Assembly (NCBI GenBank): GCA_021846985.1
Contig: JAJZVX010000013.1
Span: 1 to 64,000, forward strand
Length of the DNA stretch: 64,000 nt
Origin: Acidobacteriota bacterium
Lineage (GTDB): Bacteria; Acidobacteriota; Terriglobia; Terriglobales; Acidobacteriaceae
Direction: 5' to 3'
Shown here: positions 43,246 through 53,417 of the stretch, one piece after another
How positions within the stretch are numbered: position 1 is the first letter of the stretch
Layout: each line of letters begins with the position of its first letter
Program-made: the position numbers and the translations under genes
The notes under the pieces: model-generated
What the model was told of the DNA's origin: nothing
What the model saw: only the letters and a program-made list of their open reading frames with translations
Database searches by the model: none

Positions 43246-45000
43246 ATGGCCAATGCAAATAAGCGCAGGTGGACGCGCCGCCGCCTGCTCCGCGCTCTCC
43301 CTGCCACGCTGGCTCCCGCGGTCCTTCCCCGCCTCCTGCACGCCGGCGCCCCGGCCCCAAAAACCGCCGCGCCGTTCTCCCGCTTCGTCGATGTGGCCCA
43401 CGCCGCCGGCCTCACCGAAACCATGGTCTACGGCGACATCGACTACTTTACCTACATCGTCGAATCCATGGCCGCCGGCTGTGCCTTCTTCGACTACGAC
43501 AACGACGGCTGGATGGACATCTTCATCCTCGGCGGACGCCGCCTCCAGAACACTCCTCCCAACGCCAGCAACCGCCTCTACAAAAACAATCGCGACGGCA
43601 CCTTTACCGACGTCACCGCCAAGGCCGGCCTCCTCGACACTGGCTGGGCCCAGGGCGTCTGCGTCGGCGACTACAACAACGACGGCTTCGAAGACCTCTT
43701 CCTTACCTACTACGGCCAGAACCGCCTCTACCGCAACAACGGCGACGGCACCTTCACCGACGTCACCGCCAAGGCCGGCCTCCTCCATCCCGCCACGCGC
43801 TACAGCACCGGCTGCTCCTTTGTCGATTACAACCGCGACGGCCACCTCGATCTCTTCGTCTCCAATTACCTCGAGATCGACCTCGCCACCGCGCCTAAAC
43901 CCTCCATGACCGAGCCCAGTTGCAACTACCAGGGCGTTCCCGTCATCTGCGGTCCGCTCGGCCTGCCCAAGGCCCAGAACTACCTCTACCGCAACAACGG
44001 CGACGGCACCTTCACCGACGTTTCCAAAGAGTCCGGTGTCGCCGGCTTCCGCGGCTCCTACGGCCTCAACGTCCTCTGCTTCGATGCCGATGAGGACGGC
44101 TGGCCCGACATCTTCGTCACCTGCGACGCCACCCCCTCCCTGCTGCTCATGAACAACCACGACGGCACCTTCCGTGAAGAAGGCATGTTCCGCGGCGTCG
44201 CCCTCAGCGGCGAGGGCCAGCTCATGGGCGGCATGGGCTCCACCACCGGCGACTACAACCTCGACGGCCATACCGACATCTTCAAAACCCACTTCTATAC
44301 CCAGGCCCCCGGCCTCTACCGCAACGACGGCAAGGGCAACTTCGACGACGTCACCGTCGCGGCCGGTCTCAACAAGGAAACCCGCTTCGTCTGCTTCGGC
44401 TGCGAGATCGTTGACTTCGACAACGACGGCTATCCCGACATCTTCATGACCAGCGGCAGCGTCTATCCCCAGGTCGCCCGTGTCTCCTCGCGCATTCCCG
44501 CCCGCAGCCCTTCCATGGTTTTCCGCAACCGGGGCGACGGCACCTTCACGGAGCTTGTTCACGGCGAAGCCGGAACCGACATCGACAAACCCCACTGCGG
44601 CCGCGGCGCCGCCTTCGGCGACTTCGACAACGACGGCGACATTGACATCGTCATCATGAACGTCAACGAGCCGCCCTCCCTGCTCCGCAACGACGCCCCG
44701 CCCGGCAACAACTGGATCAAGATCTTCCTCGAAGGCACCAAAAGCAATCGCAGCGCCATCGGCGCCCGCGTCCTCGTCCACTACGGCGGCAATGTCCAGG
44801 TTCAGGAGCGCCTCAGCCAGTCCAGCTTCCTCTCCTCCAACGACCCCCGCCTCCACTTCGGACTGGGCAGCGCCGCCACCGCCGACATCCAGGTCCGCTG
44901 GCCCTCCGGCCTCGTCGAATCCCACCAGGCCGTCGCCTGCAACCAGCTTGTCACCCTTCGCGAGGGCGAAGGCATCGTCAAAGGCCGGCCCTTCCGCTGA
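43246..45000 (+). CDS. FG-GAP/VCBS-repeat protein with C-terminal ASPIC/UnbV domain (CRTAC1-like), exported
   Basis: This is a 584-residue protein. Twin-arginine-like leader RRWTRRRLLRALPATLAPAV. Calcium-binding FG-GAP repeats appear repeatedly (FDYDNDGWMDIFI, GDYNNDGFEDLFL, VDYNRDGHLDLFV, GDFDNDGDIDIVI), making a beta-propeller. The C-terminal ASPIC/UnbV domain ends near 575. Such proteins are abundant in Acidobacteriota and are thought to work at the cell surface in adhesion or polymer handling. AGGAGG precedes the start. Confidence 0.9.
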   Translation: MANANKRRWTRRRLLRALPATLAPAVLPRLLHAGAPAPKTAAPFSRFVDVAHAAGLTETMVYGDIDYFTYIVESMAAGCAFFDYDNDGWMDIFILGGRRLQNTPPNASNRLYKNNRDGTFTDVTAKAGLLDTGWAQGVCVGDYNNDGFEDLFLTYYGQNRLYRNNGDGTFTDVTAKAGLLHPATRYSTGCSFVDYNRDGHLDLFVSNYLEIDLATAPKPSMTEPSCNYQGVPVICGPLGLPKAQNYLYRNNGDGTFTDVSKESGVAGFRGSYGLNVLCFDADEDGWPDIFVTCDATPSLLLMNNHDGTFREEGMFRGVALSGEGQLMGGMGSTTGDYNLDGHTDIFKTHFYTQAPGLYRNDGKGNFDDVTVAAGLNKETRFVCFGCEIVDFDNDGYPDIFMTSGSVYPQVARVSSRIPARSPSMVFRNRGDGTFTELVHGEAGTDIDKPHCGRGAAFGDFDNDGDIDIVIMNVNEPPSLLRNDAPPGNNWIKIFLEGTKSNRSAIGARVLVHYGGNVQVQERLSQSSFLSSNDPRLHFGLGSAATADIQVRWPSGLVESHQAVACNQLVTLREGEGIVKGRPFR

Positions 45001-45002
45001 GC

Positions 45003-45236
45003 GTGAAGGCAGATTTTCTCCGGCCTTGTTGCGATGTAGTGCCGTACTCGACTGACCCAACCAAGCCGATAGACTCGTTCAAAAAGGCATGGACTACCGC
45101 CAAGCGCAACGCGAAGGTTGAATGCCGCTGGCACGATCTACGCCACACCGCCGCATCGTTGGTTGCAGCCGGGGGAGCGACTGACCAAACCATGCAAGAC
45201 TCTGGTCGCGGTAGGACGAGCCTCGCTGAGGAATGA
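45003..45236 (+). pseudogene. Fragment of a tyrosine recombinase (integrase)
   Basis: A 77-codon frame contains FKKAWTTAKRNAKV followed by CRWHDLRHTAASLVAAGGATD, the box with the catalytic HxxR residues of tyrosine recombinases. The upstream catalytic domain, the final His/Tyr box and the DNA-binding N-terminus are missing. It touches the end of the ASPIC/UnbV gene and abuts the metal-resistance region. It is a relic of an integrase, so it supports a past integration event here. Confidence 0.75.
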
Positions 45237-45394
45237 GTCTTCAACCGAATTGCCGGCAATCGCGCGATCGAACTCGCCGCATATCTCATGGCCGCAATGA
45301 CGGCGCGCGCGACGCGCTCAAGGTGCCGCGCAGGCATGAAACGGTGATTGCCTGGCCGCCCCCGTGCATCGCCGAGACGAACGCCGGGGCATCC

Positions 45395-45414
45395 GCCTGC
45401 CACATATGGCAGGC
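45395..45414. terminator. Hairpin downstream of the czc operon
   Basis: GCCTGCCA-CATA-TGGCAGGC forms a perfect 8 bp stem about 44 bp after the czcA stop (minus strand). A second GC-rich inverted repeat follows at 45412-45430 (CCGG..CCGG). No T-tract is visible, so the terminator call is moderate. Confidence 0.5.
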
Positions 45415-45457
45415 CGGCCTTTCCCGGCCGGACTGCCATTGGACCGGAACTTTGTAA

Positions 45458-48400
45458 TCAATGCTCGCATTCAATTCCCGGCTCGGGCAGAACGTCACGG
45501 TCCCGCGCCATGGCCACATAGAGCGTGGGCAACAGGAAGATGCTCATGAGCAGATCCGCCACCAGTCCGCCAACGATGACAATGGCGAAGGGCCGCTGCG
45601 CGTCGGAGCCGATGCCATGCGACATGGCGGCAGGCAGCAGGCCGAGCGTAGCCACCAGCATGGTCATCATGATCGGGCGCAGGCGGAGAACGGCTCCCTC
45701 GACGGCCGCATCCTCAACGGAGTTTCCGCGCGCGCGCAACTGATTGATATATTCAAGCATGATGACGCCGGTCTGGACGGAAACGCCGAAAAGCGCCAGG
45801 AAGCCCACCTCTGAAGACACACTGAAATTTGTGCCCGTAATGAGCAGAACCAGAAGGCCTCCGATGCTCGCCATGGCCACCGTGGCCAGGATGAGCAGGG
45901 CCCATTTGAACGAGCGGTACATGGTGTACAGGATGATGAAGATCAGCAGAACCGTGATGGGCACGATGATCGCCATGCGCGCCTCGGCGCGGATCTCGTT
46001 CTGGTATTCGCCTTCCCAGCCCATGTGGTAACCGCGCGGCAGCTTCACCTGCGCGTCTACCTTGGCGATGGCTTCTTTCACCACGTCGCCCAGCGGGCGT
46101 CCGCGGACGCTGTATTTAATGGCCACGTAGCGTTCGTTGTTCTCGCGATAGATTTCCGAGCCCTCATCCGCCTCGCGAATGCTGCAAAGCTGAGCAAGCG
46201 AGACGCGCTCCCCGGAGGACGAAAGCAGCCGGATATTCTCGATTGCCTCACGCGTGTCCCGATACTGCGGCAGATACCGGAGCGTCAGGTTGTAGACCTG
46301 CTCGCCGCGCAAGACCTGCGTAAGGGCGGTTCCGCCTACGGCGGTTTGGATGGCATCCTGGACATCTGCCACATTGATGCCCCACCGCGCCGCCTTGACG
46401 CGGTCCACCGTCACATCCAAATCCGGCTGCCCGGTCACGTGAAAAACACCGATGTCGGTAATTCCGGGCACCGTGGCCATGATGGCCTCGATCTGGCTGG
46501 CCGTGGCTTCGAGCACATGCAGGTCGCTGCCGTACACCTTGGTGGCCAGCTCACCCTTGACCCCGCTCACCGCCTCTTCCATGTTGTCTTCAATGGGCTG
46601 AGAAAAACCCCAGATGACGCCCGGAAAGCGCGTTTCCAACTGCGCCTGCATGGCGGCGATCAGGTTGTCCTTGTCCTGGCGGAAGACCGGTCGCCATTGC
46701 TCTTTGGGCTTAAGCCCGACGTAGTATTCGGTATCGAAGAACCCTGTATGATCGGTGCCGTCATCGGGCCGTCCGGTCTGGCTGGTGCACTCTGTGGTTT
46801 CCGGAAACGAGCAGAGGATGAGGCGCGCCTGGTTGGCCACGGCAACGCTTTCGGTGGGGCCGACGCTTTGGTCCAGTGTGCCGCGCACCCAGAGCGATCC
46901 TTCGTCCAGGTGGGGCAGGAACTCCGAACCGATGACGCCGCCAAAGGCGAGATAAACCGCCAGGACCAGACCCAGCAACCCCATGCCAATGGTGAATCGC
47001 GGATGGCGGATGGCCCACCTTACCCGCTGACGATAGTGGTTGCGCAGCCACTCCATCATGGGGTTCTTCCACTCCTTCGCGCCCTTGCCAAAGAGCAGGC
47101 TGGAAAGCACCGGAGCCAGCAGGATGGAAAACGTGAGCGCCCCCAGCAGCGCGAAGGCCACGGTCCAAGCCATGGGACGGAAGAGGCGGCCTTCGACCGA
47201 TTGCAGCGTAAAGATGGGCAAGTAAGCCGTGATGATGATGGCGATGGCGTAGAAGACGGGCCGCTGCACTTCGTGCGCGGCCTGGGAGATGCGCACCTGG
47301 ACGGGAGGGCCGTTTTCTTCCGCGCGCGACAAGTGGCGCACGATGTTTTCCACCATGACAACCGCGCCATCCACCACCATGCCGAAGTCGAGCGCCCCCA
47401 GCGACAGCAGGTTTGCGGGAATGTGCTTCAGGTCGAGGCAGATGGCGGCAAAGAGAAGCGAAAATGGAATGGTAAGCGCAACAATGAGCGCCCCGCGCAC
47501 GTTGCCGAGGAACAGAAAGAGAACAATGACAACCAGCACGATGCCTTCGCCCAGGTTATGCAGCACCGTGTGCGTGGTGAAGTGCAGCAGATCACTGCGG
47601 TCGATAAACGGAACGATCTTCACGCCGGCAGGCAAAATCTGCTTGTTCAGCTGCTCGATCTTTTTGTGCAGGGCATCCAGCACGGGCTGCGCGTCGGCGC
47701 CCTTCTGGAGCAGCGCAATTCCAGAAACCACATCGCTGTTATCCACGAGCTTGCCGTTTTCGCGGTGATAGCATTCGCCAAACTGGCCCAGCCGGATCAT
47801 CGGCCCCTGCGTAACCTCGGCAATGTCCTTTACGCGAAGCGGCGTGCCGCCTTTTGTGGCGATGACGGTATCGCCGATGTCCTGAATATTCCTGACCAGT
47901 CCAATTTCTCTAACGTTGATCTGCTGATTGCCCGCCTGAATGAAGCTGCCGCCTGCGTTGGCGTTGTTGGCGGCAAGCTGCTGCTCCACCTGGGCAATGC
48001 TCAGGCCGTAAGCGACCAGTTTGTCCGGATCGAGCCGCACCTGATATTCGCGTGTGGGACCGCCGAAGGGATTGGTATCCACCACGCCGGAAACCGACTT
48101 GAGATTTTTCTGAATCACCCAGGTGTCGAGCGACTTCAGATTCATCACGTCGTAGGCTGGATTGTTGCTGCGCAGCGTGTAGAAATAGATTTGCCCGACC
48201 GGGCTCCAGTCGGTACCCATCTGCGGAACCACGCCCGCGGGCAAGGTGGCCTGCGAGAGCCGCTCCAGCACGCGCTCGCGATTTTCAAAGTCGGTTGTGT
48301 CTTCGCCAAAGATCAACTCCACCGTGGAGAGGCCGAAGATGGACCACGAACGCACTACAGTCACGCCGGGGATGCCGTTCATCACGGTTTCAAGCGGAAT

Positions 48401-48598
48401 GGTAACCTGCTGCTCGATCTGTTCCGCGGAGATGCCCGGCCACTGCGCGATCACATCCACATAGTTGTTGGCCACATCGGGATAGGCCTCCACCGGCAGA
48501 CGATGGAAGGAAACTACACCCCAAGCCAGCAGCAACAGCCCCATGGCCAGCACCAGAAACCGGCTTTGCAACGCGAAGTCAACGATCCGCCGGATCAT
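45458..48598 (-). CDS. czcA: Heavy-metal efflux RND pump, inner-membrane (CzcA-like)
   Basis: This is a 1046-residue protein with the full RND layout of twelve membrane helices and two large periplasmic domains. The signature DFGMVVDGAVVMVEN (404-418) fits the CzcA/CnrA group for divalent Co/Zn/Cd/Ni rather than the Cu/Ag CusA group (AIG...DA). It uses the proton gradient to expel metal across the envelope with CzcB and CzcC. It overlaps the czcB gene by 4 nt and is the last gene of a czcC-czcB-czcA operon. Confidence 0.92.
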   Translation of the reverse strand: MIRRIVDFALQSRFLVLAMGLLLLAWGVVSFHRLPVEAYPDVANNYVDVIAQWPGISAEQIEQQVTIPLETVMNGIPGVTVVRSWSIFGLSTVELIFGEDTTDFENRERVLERLSQATLPAGVVPQMGTDWSPVGQIYFYTLRSNNPAYDVMNLKSLDTWVIQKNLKSVSGVVDTNPFGGPTREYQVRLDPDKLVAYGLSIAQVEQQLAANNANAGGSFIQAGNQQINVREIGLVRNIQDIGDTVIATKGGTPLRVKDIAEVTQGPMIRLGQFGECYHRENGKLVDNSDVVSGIALLQKGADAQPVLDALHKKIEQLNKQILPAGVKIVPFIDRSDLLHFTTHTVLHNLGEGIVLVVIVLFLFLGNVRGALIVALTIPFSLLFAAICLDLKHIPANLLSLGALDFGMVVDGAVVMVENIVRHLSRAEENGPPVQVRISQAAHEVQRPVFYAIAIIITAYLPIFTLQSVEGRLFRPMAWTVAFALLGALTFSILLAPVLSSLLFGKGAKEWKNPMMEWLRNHYRQRVRWAIRHPRFTIGMGLLGLVLAVYLAFGGVIGSEFLPHLDEGSLWVRGTLDQSVGPTESVAVANQARLILCSFPETTECTSQTGRPDDGTDHTGFFDTEYYVGLKPKEQWRPVFRQDKDNLIAAMQAQLETRFPGVIWGFSQPIEDNMEEAVSGVKGELATKVYGSDLHVLEATASQIEAIMATVPGITDIGVFHVTGQPDLDVTVDRVKAARWGINVADVQDAIQTAVGGTALTQVLRGEQVYNLTLRYLPQYRDTREAIENIRLLSSSGERVSLAQLCSIREADEGSEIYRENNERYVAIKYSVRGRPLGDVVKEAIAKVDAQVKLPRGYHMGWEGEYQNEIRAEARMAIIVPITVLLIFIILYTMYRSFKWALLILATVAMASIGGLLVLLITGTNFSVSSEVGFLALFGVSVQTGVIMLEYINQLRARGNSVEDAAVEGAVLRLRPIMMTMLVATLGLLPAAMSHGIGSDAQRPFAIVIVGGLVADLLMSIFLLPTLYVAMARDRDVLPEPGIECEH

Positions 48599-49734
48599 TG
48601 CGCCTCCAGCGCCGCTTCGAGAGCCAGCACGTTGCCGACCACCTTCTGTCCGGGCGCAATCCCGGCCAGAAGAATCTGTTTGCCGCCCGGCAGCATGCTG
48701 CCCGCCGCAACTTCCACGCGCTGAAAGTGATTTCCGCCTGTGGGCACAAAAACCCAGTCGCGATCATGCAGATGAAGAATGGCGGCAGCAGGAACCACGG
48801 CGCGCGCGGTGCGGGCCCGGCTCTGAATGGTAGCCGTGACGAACATGCCCAGACGCAGAATGCCGCCTGGGTTGGGCACCTCCATGCGCACCTTCGCCGT
48901 GCGCGTGGTCGGATCGAGGATGGGCCCGATATCGCTGACTCTCCCCGTCAGCACCCGGTCCGGATACTCTGCTAAGTGCACCTGGGCACGCTGGCCCAAC
49001 TGCACCTTGGGCAGATCGTTCTCGTAAACATCGCAGATAATCCAGACCTGCGAGAGGTCGGCGATGGTAAGCAGATTCGACGTTCCGGCATAGGCCATGC
49101 CGGCGGCCGACGCGTCAGTCACATTCTGCGCCACAACCACACCCGAGATCGGGGCGGGCACGTTGACGATGTTTGACGGATGACTCTTGTCGACTCCCAA
49201 AGTGCGCAACTGCTCGCTGGCCGCCTGGAGGTCGGCCTGGGCATCGTCTTCCGCGTTCTGCGCCTGTTCGAGCTGCGCCCGTGGAATCGCGCCGTGCTGA
49301 TAGAGATCGCCGGCGCGCGCCAGCGCCAGATTGGCAAGATGCTCGTCGCTTTTCGCTTTCAGATAGATATCGAACGCATTGGTCACGTCCGGGCTTTGCA
49401 CCTGCAGCAGCACCTGGCCCTTGCGCACGTAATCGTCGAGCCGCGTGTGAATGCCGACGATGCGGCCGCTGGCTAGCGAGATGACCGGAACCTCGCGCGA
49501 GATGTCGGGATTGACCGAGCCTGTTACCGCCAGGGTGTCGGGCAGGGCAAGGCTCTCCGCCGGCACTGCCGGGAATCGCTCGGCGTGGTCGATGGCCACC
49601 TGTCCCGCCTGGCTCACATCCACCACCAGGGGATGCGGCGGAGCGCCCGCGGCGGGATCAAATTTCTTGTCGCATGCAGAAATCAGGACACAGAGGGCGC
49701 CGGCGGCGAGTAGTTGGAGAACGGGTTTCGTCAA
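48595..49734 (-). CDS. czcB: RND periplasmic adaptor (membrane-fusion) lipoprotein, CzcB-like
   Basis: This is a 379-residue protein. The lipobox LISAC places the lipid-anchored Cys at 21. An adaptor core follows with the barrel-sandwich half-motif ASGRIVGIHTRLDDYVRKGQ (about 88-107), a coiled hairpin (120-200) and a beta-barrel (205-300). It bridges CzcA and the outer-membrane channel CzcC. Overlaps of 4 nt on both sides indicate tight coupling within the operon. Confidence 0.9.
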   Translation of the reverse strand: MTKPVLQLLAAGALCVLISACDKKFDPAAGAPPHPLVVDVSQAGQVAIDHAERFPAVPAESLALPDTLAVTGSVNPDISREVPVISLASGRIVGIHTRLDDYVRKGQVLLQVQSPDVTNAFDIYLKAKSDEHLANLALARAGDLYQHGAIPRAQLEQAQNAEDDAQADLQAASEQLRTLGVDKSHPSNIVNVPAPISGVVVAQNVTDASAAGMAYAGTSNLLTIADLSQVWIICDVYENDLPKVQLGQRAQVHLAEYPDRVLTGRVSDIGPILDPTTRTAKVRMEVPNPGGILRLGMFVTATIQSRARTARAVVPAAAILHLHDRDWVFVPTGGNHFQRVEVAAGSMLPGGKQILLAGIAPGQKVVGNVLALEAALEAQ

Positions 49735-51020
49735 GGCTGAATCTCCTCCTTGCCCACAGCCATGTTCAGTTGACCGGCTGCCGTCAAGTACGCGCCGACC
49801 AACTGCAGGTAGGCCAGGTGCACGTTGCGGTAGTCACTTTGCGCATTCAGGAAATCCATCAGGGAAGCCCCTCCGTGCTGCCACGCATAGGTAACCGTCT
49901 CCCGCACTTTCCGCGCCTCCGCCAGATACTTGCCGCGATAAGGCCGGAGCAGGATGAGATTGCTGTTCACTTGTGTGTAGGCTGAATCTACGTCGCTGAA
50001 GACCTGAGCTCGCGCTGCCTCCGCCAGCTGCCGGTTGCGGGCAATGTCAATCTGCGTTCTCTGCTTTTCGCCCTGATTACGGTCGAAGATCCGCAGCGGC
50101 ACGCTTACGCTGAGCCCGAGCGTCTGATTGGCGAAGGGATTATTGGTCGAGGCATTGTACGTATACCAGCCGCCAAATGTTGGGTCGGTTGAGCCATTGG
50201 CTATGGCCAGTTTGTGGTTTGTCTCTGCCTGTTCTATCGCTTCGAGGGCGGCGCGCAGGTCGGGCCGGTTGTCCTGCGCCGTCTGGCGGATCGCGTCAAG
50301 GGGCGGCAACTGGTCTGCAAATTCGAATGGCCCCTGCACGTCGAACCGATCGATGGGGGTTTGCTCGTTGAGCAATTGCAGCATCTGGATCTTGGCCGTG
50401 CGCAGGTTCACTTCGGCGGTTTGCAGATCGGACTCGTACTGGACCCGCTGCAACTCGATCCGCTCAAAATCCATTTCGGCCAGATCGCCTTTTTTGAACC
50501 GCTCATCGCTGAGCGCTATGATGCGGTCGTAGTAGTCGAGTTCCTGCTTCGCCAGGCTGACCACGGCCTTTGCCTGCAACACCTGCACGAAGACCGCCCG
50601 CAGCGTGAACAGCATGGTGCGCTCCAGATCATGGTGCTGCGATTGGGCGATCTGCGTGCCCTCCTTGGCGCTTTGCACGCGCAGCTCGCGCTTATGGTCG
50701 CGTTCGTGCAAATAGCTGACGCTGGGAACCACAAAGGTGCCGGTGAGCGGCTGCCACACACCGTTGTTGGGAGCAAGCTGCGTGCCGTCCTGGGAAAGCG
50801 TGAATTGCGGATTGGGGCGCAGTCCCGCGGTGATTTCGTTGGCCCGCATCTCGTCTACACTGGCCTGATCGGCGCCCAGCGCGGGGTTGTTCGCCTCAAA
50901 CAGAATCTTGACCTGTTCCCATGTGAGACTCTGCTGGGCTTGCGCCCGCAATCCGCAGACAAGAAGCATGACAGCGAATCTTGCTGCCCACGCGGTTTTC
51001 ATGATTTTCGGCTTCTTCAT
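49731..51020 (-). CDS. czcC: Outer-membrane efflux channel (TolC/CzcC family)
   Basis: This is a 429-residue protein from the ATG at 51020; an internal ATG at 51002 is possible. Signal peptide ends near ARAQAQ (about 28). TolC-like repeated coiled-coil segments appear at about 150-240 and 320-415 (LAKQELDYYDRIIALSDERF, then AEARKVRETVTYAWQHG). It forms the outer-membrane exit of the Czc pump. It opens the minus-strand operon and is divergent from the histidine kinase gene, 247 bp away. Confidence 0.9.
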   Translation of the reverse strand: MKKPKIMKTAWAARFAVMLLVCGLRAQAQQSLTWEQVKILFEANNPALGADQASVDEMRANEITAGLRPNPQFTLSQDGTQLAPNNGVWQPLTGTFVVPSVSYLHERDHKRELRVQSAKEGTQIAQSQHHDLERTMLFTLRAVFVQVLQAKAVVSLAKQELDYYDRIIALSDERFKKGDLAEMDFERIELQRVQYESDLQTAEVNLRTAKIQMLQLLNEQTPIDRFDVQGPFEFADQLPPLDAIRQTAQDNRPDLRAALEAIEQAETNHKLAIANGSTDPTFGGWYTYNASTNNPFANQTLGLSVSVPLRIFDRNQGEKQRTQIDIARNRQLAEAARAQVFSDVDSAYTQVNSNLILLRPYRGKYLAEARKVRETVTYAWQHGGASLMDFLNAQSDYRNVHLAYLQLVGAYLTAAGQLNMAVGKEEIQP

Positions 51021-51267
51021 GCATCGACTCGGAAAAAGCAGACCCGCACCGCTTCCCGGGCAAATTACCTGCCCGTCAACAAAGAAATTACAGATTAGAT
51101 GCCGGAGAGCGCCATGCCAATCTATCTTTTGGCCGGAGCGGCCTGTCCTCGAGTCGCAGCCACCTATCTTTCGGCCATTTTCCCTTGCTTCGCACTTGCC
51201 GGAAGCGCGCCCGCGGCGCCTCTCTATAGAATGAATGGGCGGCAAGCCGCCGCTCAGCGACAGAGCC

Positions 51268-52662
51268 ATGTTCGGAGCTATCTTTCACTCTAGCAAGAGA
51301 GCGATTCTGCTGCAAGCAGGCACTCTCATCGCCGCTATCGCGCTACTCGACTGGCGCATTGTCGGCGAAATTCCGCTTGGCATCCTCTATCTGGCGCCCA
51401 TGATGATGCTGGGCAGCATCCTGGAAGCCTGGCAGATCGCCGCCGCCGCCGCCCTGTGTGCGTGCCTGGCTGAGGTTTTCGACGATCTGCTCTGGAACCC
51501 GCGCGCCGGCACCGTGCGCGATGTGCTTTACTTTGTCGCTTTTCTCGGGGCCGGACTCTTTGTCCGCGAGGTGAGCCGCAGCCGGCAGACCGCGGCGCGG
51601 CACCTCGCGGAGATCGAGCGGCAGAGCGAAGCGCGCCAGGCAGCGGAGAAGCAACTGCGGGTTCTGGTGGAAACCAGCCCGGCAGCCATTCTTCTGGCCG
51701 ATGCGAATGGCACCGTCTTAATGGCCAATGAAGCAGCTCATCGCATGTTTGCCGTTCCTCGCGAAGAGATGCCAGGACGGATAATTCATCGCTATCTGCC
51801 TTCCTTGCGCAATGTCCTGGGCGGAGCCGCTGCCCAGTGGTCGTTCCGAACCGTCATGCAGGCGCGTGGACAGCGCGAGGATGGCGATACATTTCTGGCA
51901 GACATCAGCTTTTCGACCTATCGGACGGATGAGGGGATGCGCCTGGCCGCGATGGTCGTAGACGCCTCTGAGGAATTGCGCAGCCACGAGGTCTCCGGAC
52001 TTCACCAACTGCTCGCCGGATCGCGGATTGCCATCGGGGCCGTGTCTCATGAGATTCGAAACATATGCGGAGCCATCACAGCCGTACACCAAAACCTTTC
52101 CCGCAACCAGGCTCTGGCCCGCAGCAAGGATTTCGACGCCCTTGGCCGCCTGATCGCCGGGCTTGAACGCATCGCCAGGCTCAATCTGCAGCAATCCAAA
52201 TCAGATCCGGAAGAGCTGGATCTCGCGGCTCTGCTTGACGAATTGCGCATTGTCATTGCGCCTTCGCTCCAGGAGGAAGGGATTGTTTGCCGGTGGGAGT
52301 GCGAACCCGGCCTGCCCCAGGTTTGGGCCGATCGCTCCAGCCTCATGCAGGTGTTCTTGAACCTGCTCACGAACAGCCTGCGCGTGCTGTCGCGCCGTGA
52401 CAATCCCCTGCTGTCGGTTGTGGCCAAGCGCTCCAGCAATCTGGTGCGCGTGGAGGTTTCCGATAATGGCGGGGGTGTGGCGCAGCCGGAACAGCTCTTT
52501 CGCCCCTTTCAAGAGGGAGCGGAATCGACAGGTCTTGGGCTGTATCTGTCGCGCGCGCTTCTCCGCTCGTTCGGCGGAGAGCTCCGCTACGTCGCCATTC
52601 CGGATGGCGCCTGTTTTGTCGTCAGCTTGAATCCAGCAATACCGGGAGAAGAGACCTCATGA
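51268..52662 (+). CDS. Membrane sensor histidine kinase with PAS domain
   Basis: This is a 464-residue protein. Three to four N-terminal membrane helices (about 12-100), a PAS domain (130-235, ILLADANGTVLMANEAA), a dimerisation box AVSHEIRNICGAI (H261), and an ATPase domain with VFLNLLTNSLRVL (N-box), DNGGGV and STGLGLYL. It autophosphorylates H261 and passes phosphate to the response regulator encoded just after (4 nt overlap). The link to metal sensing is only positional, as it lies between the czc and ars operons. Confidence 0.9.
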   Translation: MFGAIFHSSKRAILLQAGTLIAAIALLDWRIVGEIPLGILYLAPMMMLGSILEAWQIAAAAALCACLAEVFDDLLWNPRAGTVRDVLYFVAFLGAGLFVREVSRSRQTAARHLAEIERQSEARQAAEKQLRVLVETSPAAILLADANGTVLMANEAAHRMFAVPREEMPGRIIHRYLPSLRNVLGGAAAQWSFRTVMQARGQREDGDTFLADISFSTYRTDEGMRLAAMVVDASEELRSHEVSGLHQLLAGSRIAIGAVSHEIRNICGAITAVHQNLSRNQALARSKDFDALGRLIAGLERIARLNLQQSKSDPEELDLAALLDELRIVIAPSLQEEGIVCRWECEPGLPQVWADRSSLMQVFLNLLTNSLRVLSRRDNPLLSVVAKRSSNLVRVEVSDNGGGVAQPEQLFRPFQEGAESTGLGLYLSRALLRSFGGELRYVAIPDGACFVVSLNPAIPGEETS

Positions 52663-53321
52663 TGACCGAGGTGCGCATTGCCATCGTAGACGATCATGGA
52701 TTGTTTCGCGAGAGTCTCGGGCGATTGCTCGACAGCACGCCCGACTTCCGCATTGTGGCGCGATGCGCCACCTCGTCCGAAGCGCTCGATCGGCTTGCGC
52801 GGACACGGCCCGATGTGATCCTCCTGGATTACGATCTCGGCGACGAAACCGCTCTGCCCCTGCTGAGGGAATTGAGGCGCCGCTGGAAAGAACTTCGCAT
52901 CCTGCTGGTGACGGCCGGCATATCGGACAATGAAACCCTGCAAGTGATGGAAGCCGGCGCCGCGGGCGTCTTCCTCAAGCACGATGATCCGGACCGCCTC
53001 CTCACTGCAATTCAACGCGTGCATGCAGGCGAAGTGTGGCTCGACGAGAAGACGCTCAAGTCTCTTCTGGCCGCCAAACAAAATCGGGCTCAATCCATGG
53101 AGCGGGCACGGCCGCTAACGGCGCGGCAAAGCGAGGTGCTGCGCGGAATCCTGGATGGACTTGCGAATAAAGAGATCGCTTGGAGACTGAATACCTCCGA
53201 GACCTCGGTCAAAGCCGTTATCCAGGAATTATTCCGCAAGGCGGGAGTCAGGACACGCAGCCAACTCGTCCGTATTGCGATTGAACGATATTCGTCGGAA
53301 TGGCTCGATCAACACCCGTAA
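52659..53321 (+). CDS. Response regulator, NarL/FixJ (LuxR-HTH) type
   Basis: This is a 220-residue protein. Receiver domain with the phospho-acceptor D57 (VILLDYDLG) and acid pair DD at 11-12. A LuxR-type HTH (about 148-215; LTARQSEVLRGILDGLANKEIAWRL) binds DNA. Start codon overlaps the kinase stop. Kinases of the HisKA type usually pair with OmpR- or NtrC-type regulators; a NarL-type partner is less common. Target genes are unknown. Confidence 0.92.
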   Translation: MMTEVRIAIVDDHGLFRESLGRLLDSTPDFRIVARCATSSEALDRLARTRPDVILLDYDLGDETALPLLRELRRRWKELRILLVTAGISDNETLQVMEAGAAGVFLKHDDPDRLLTAIQRVHAGEVWLDEKTLKSLLAAKQNRAQSMERARPLTARQSEVLRGILDGLANKEIAWRLNTSETSVKAVIQELFRKAGVRTRSQLVRIAIERYSSEWLDQHP

Positions 53322-53417
53322 CCGGCTGTAACGCTCTCCACAAGTCGCCTGCCGCCTCCAGCCGCTTCCCTGGTCACGCCATCCTGCAAACACTGGTAGC
53401 ACTCCATCGGACCCTCC

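Noticed and set aside
41917-45060. 1047-residue minus-strand frame across the TPR and ASPIC/UnbV genes
   Set aside because: Composition is biased to Gly/Val/Ala/Glu without domains; the plus-strand genes have clear TPR and FG-GAP repeats.
45458-48598. Cu/Ag (CusA) specificity for the RND pump
   Set aside because: The membrane signature is DFG...DGAVVMVEN, which fits the divalent metal group and not the AIG...DA type of CusA.
46025-48724. Long plus-strand frame opposite czcA
   Set aside because: It is His/Arg/Gln-rich and lacks domains, typical of an antisense shadow of the RND pump gene.
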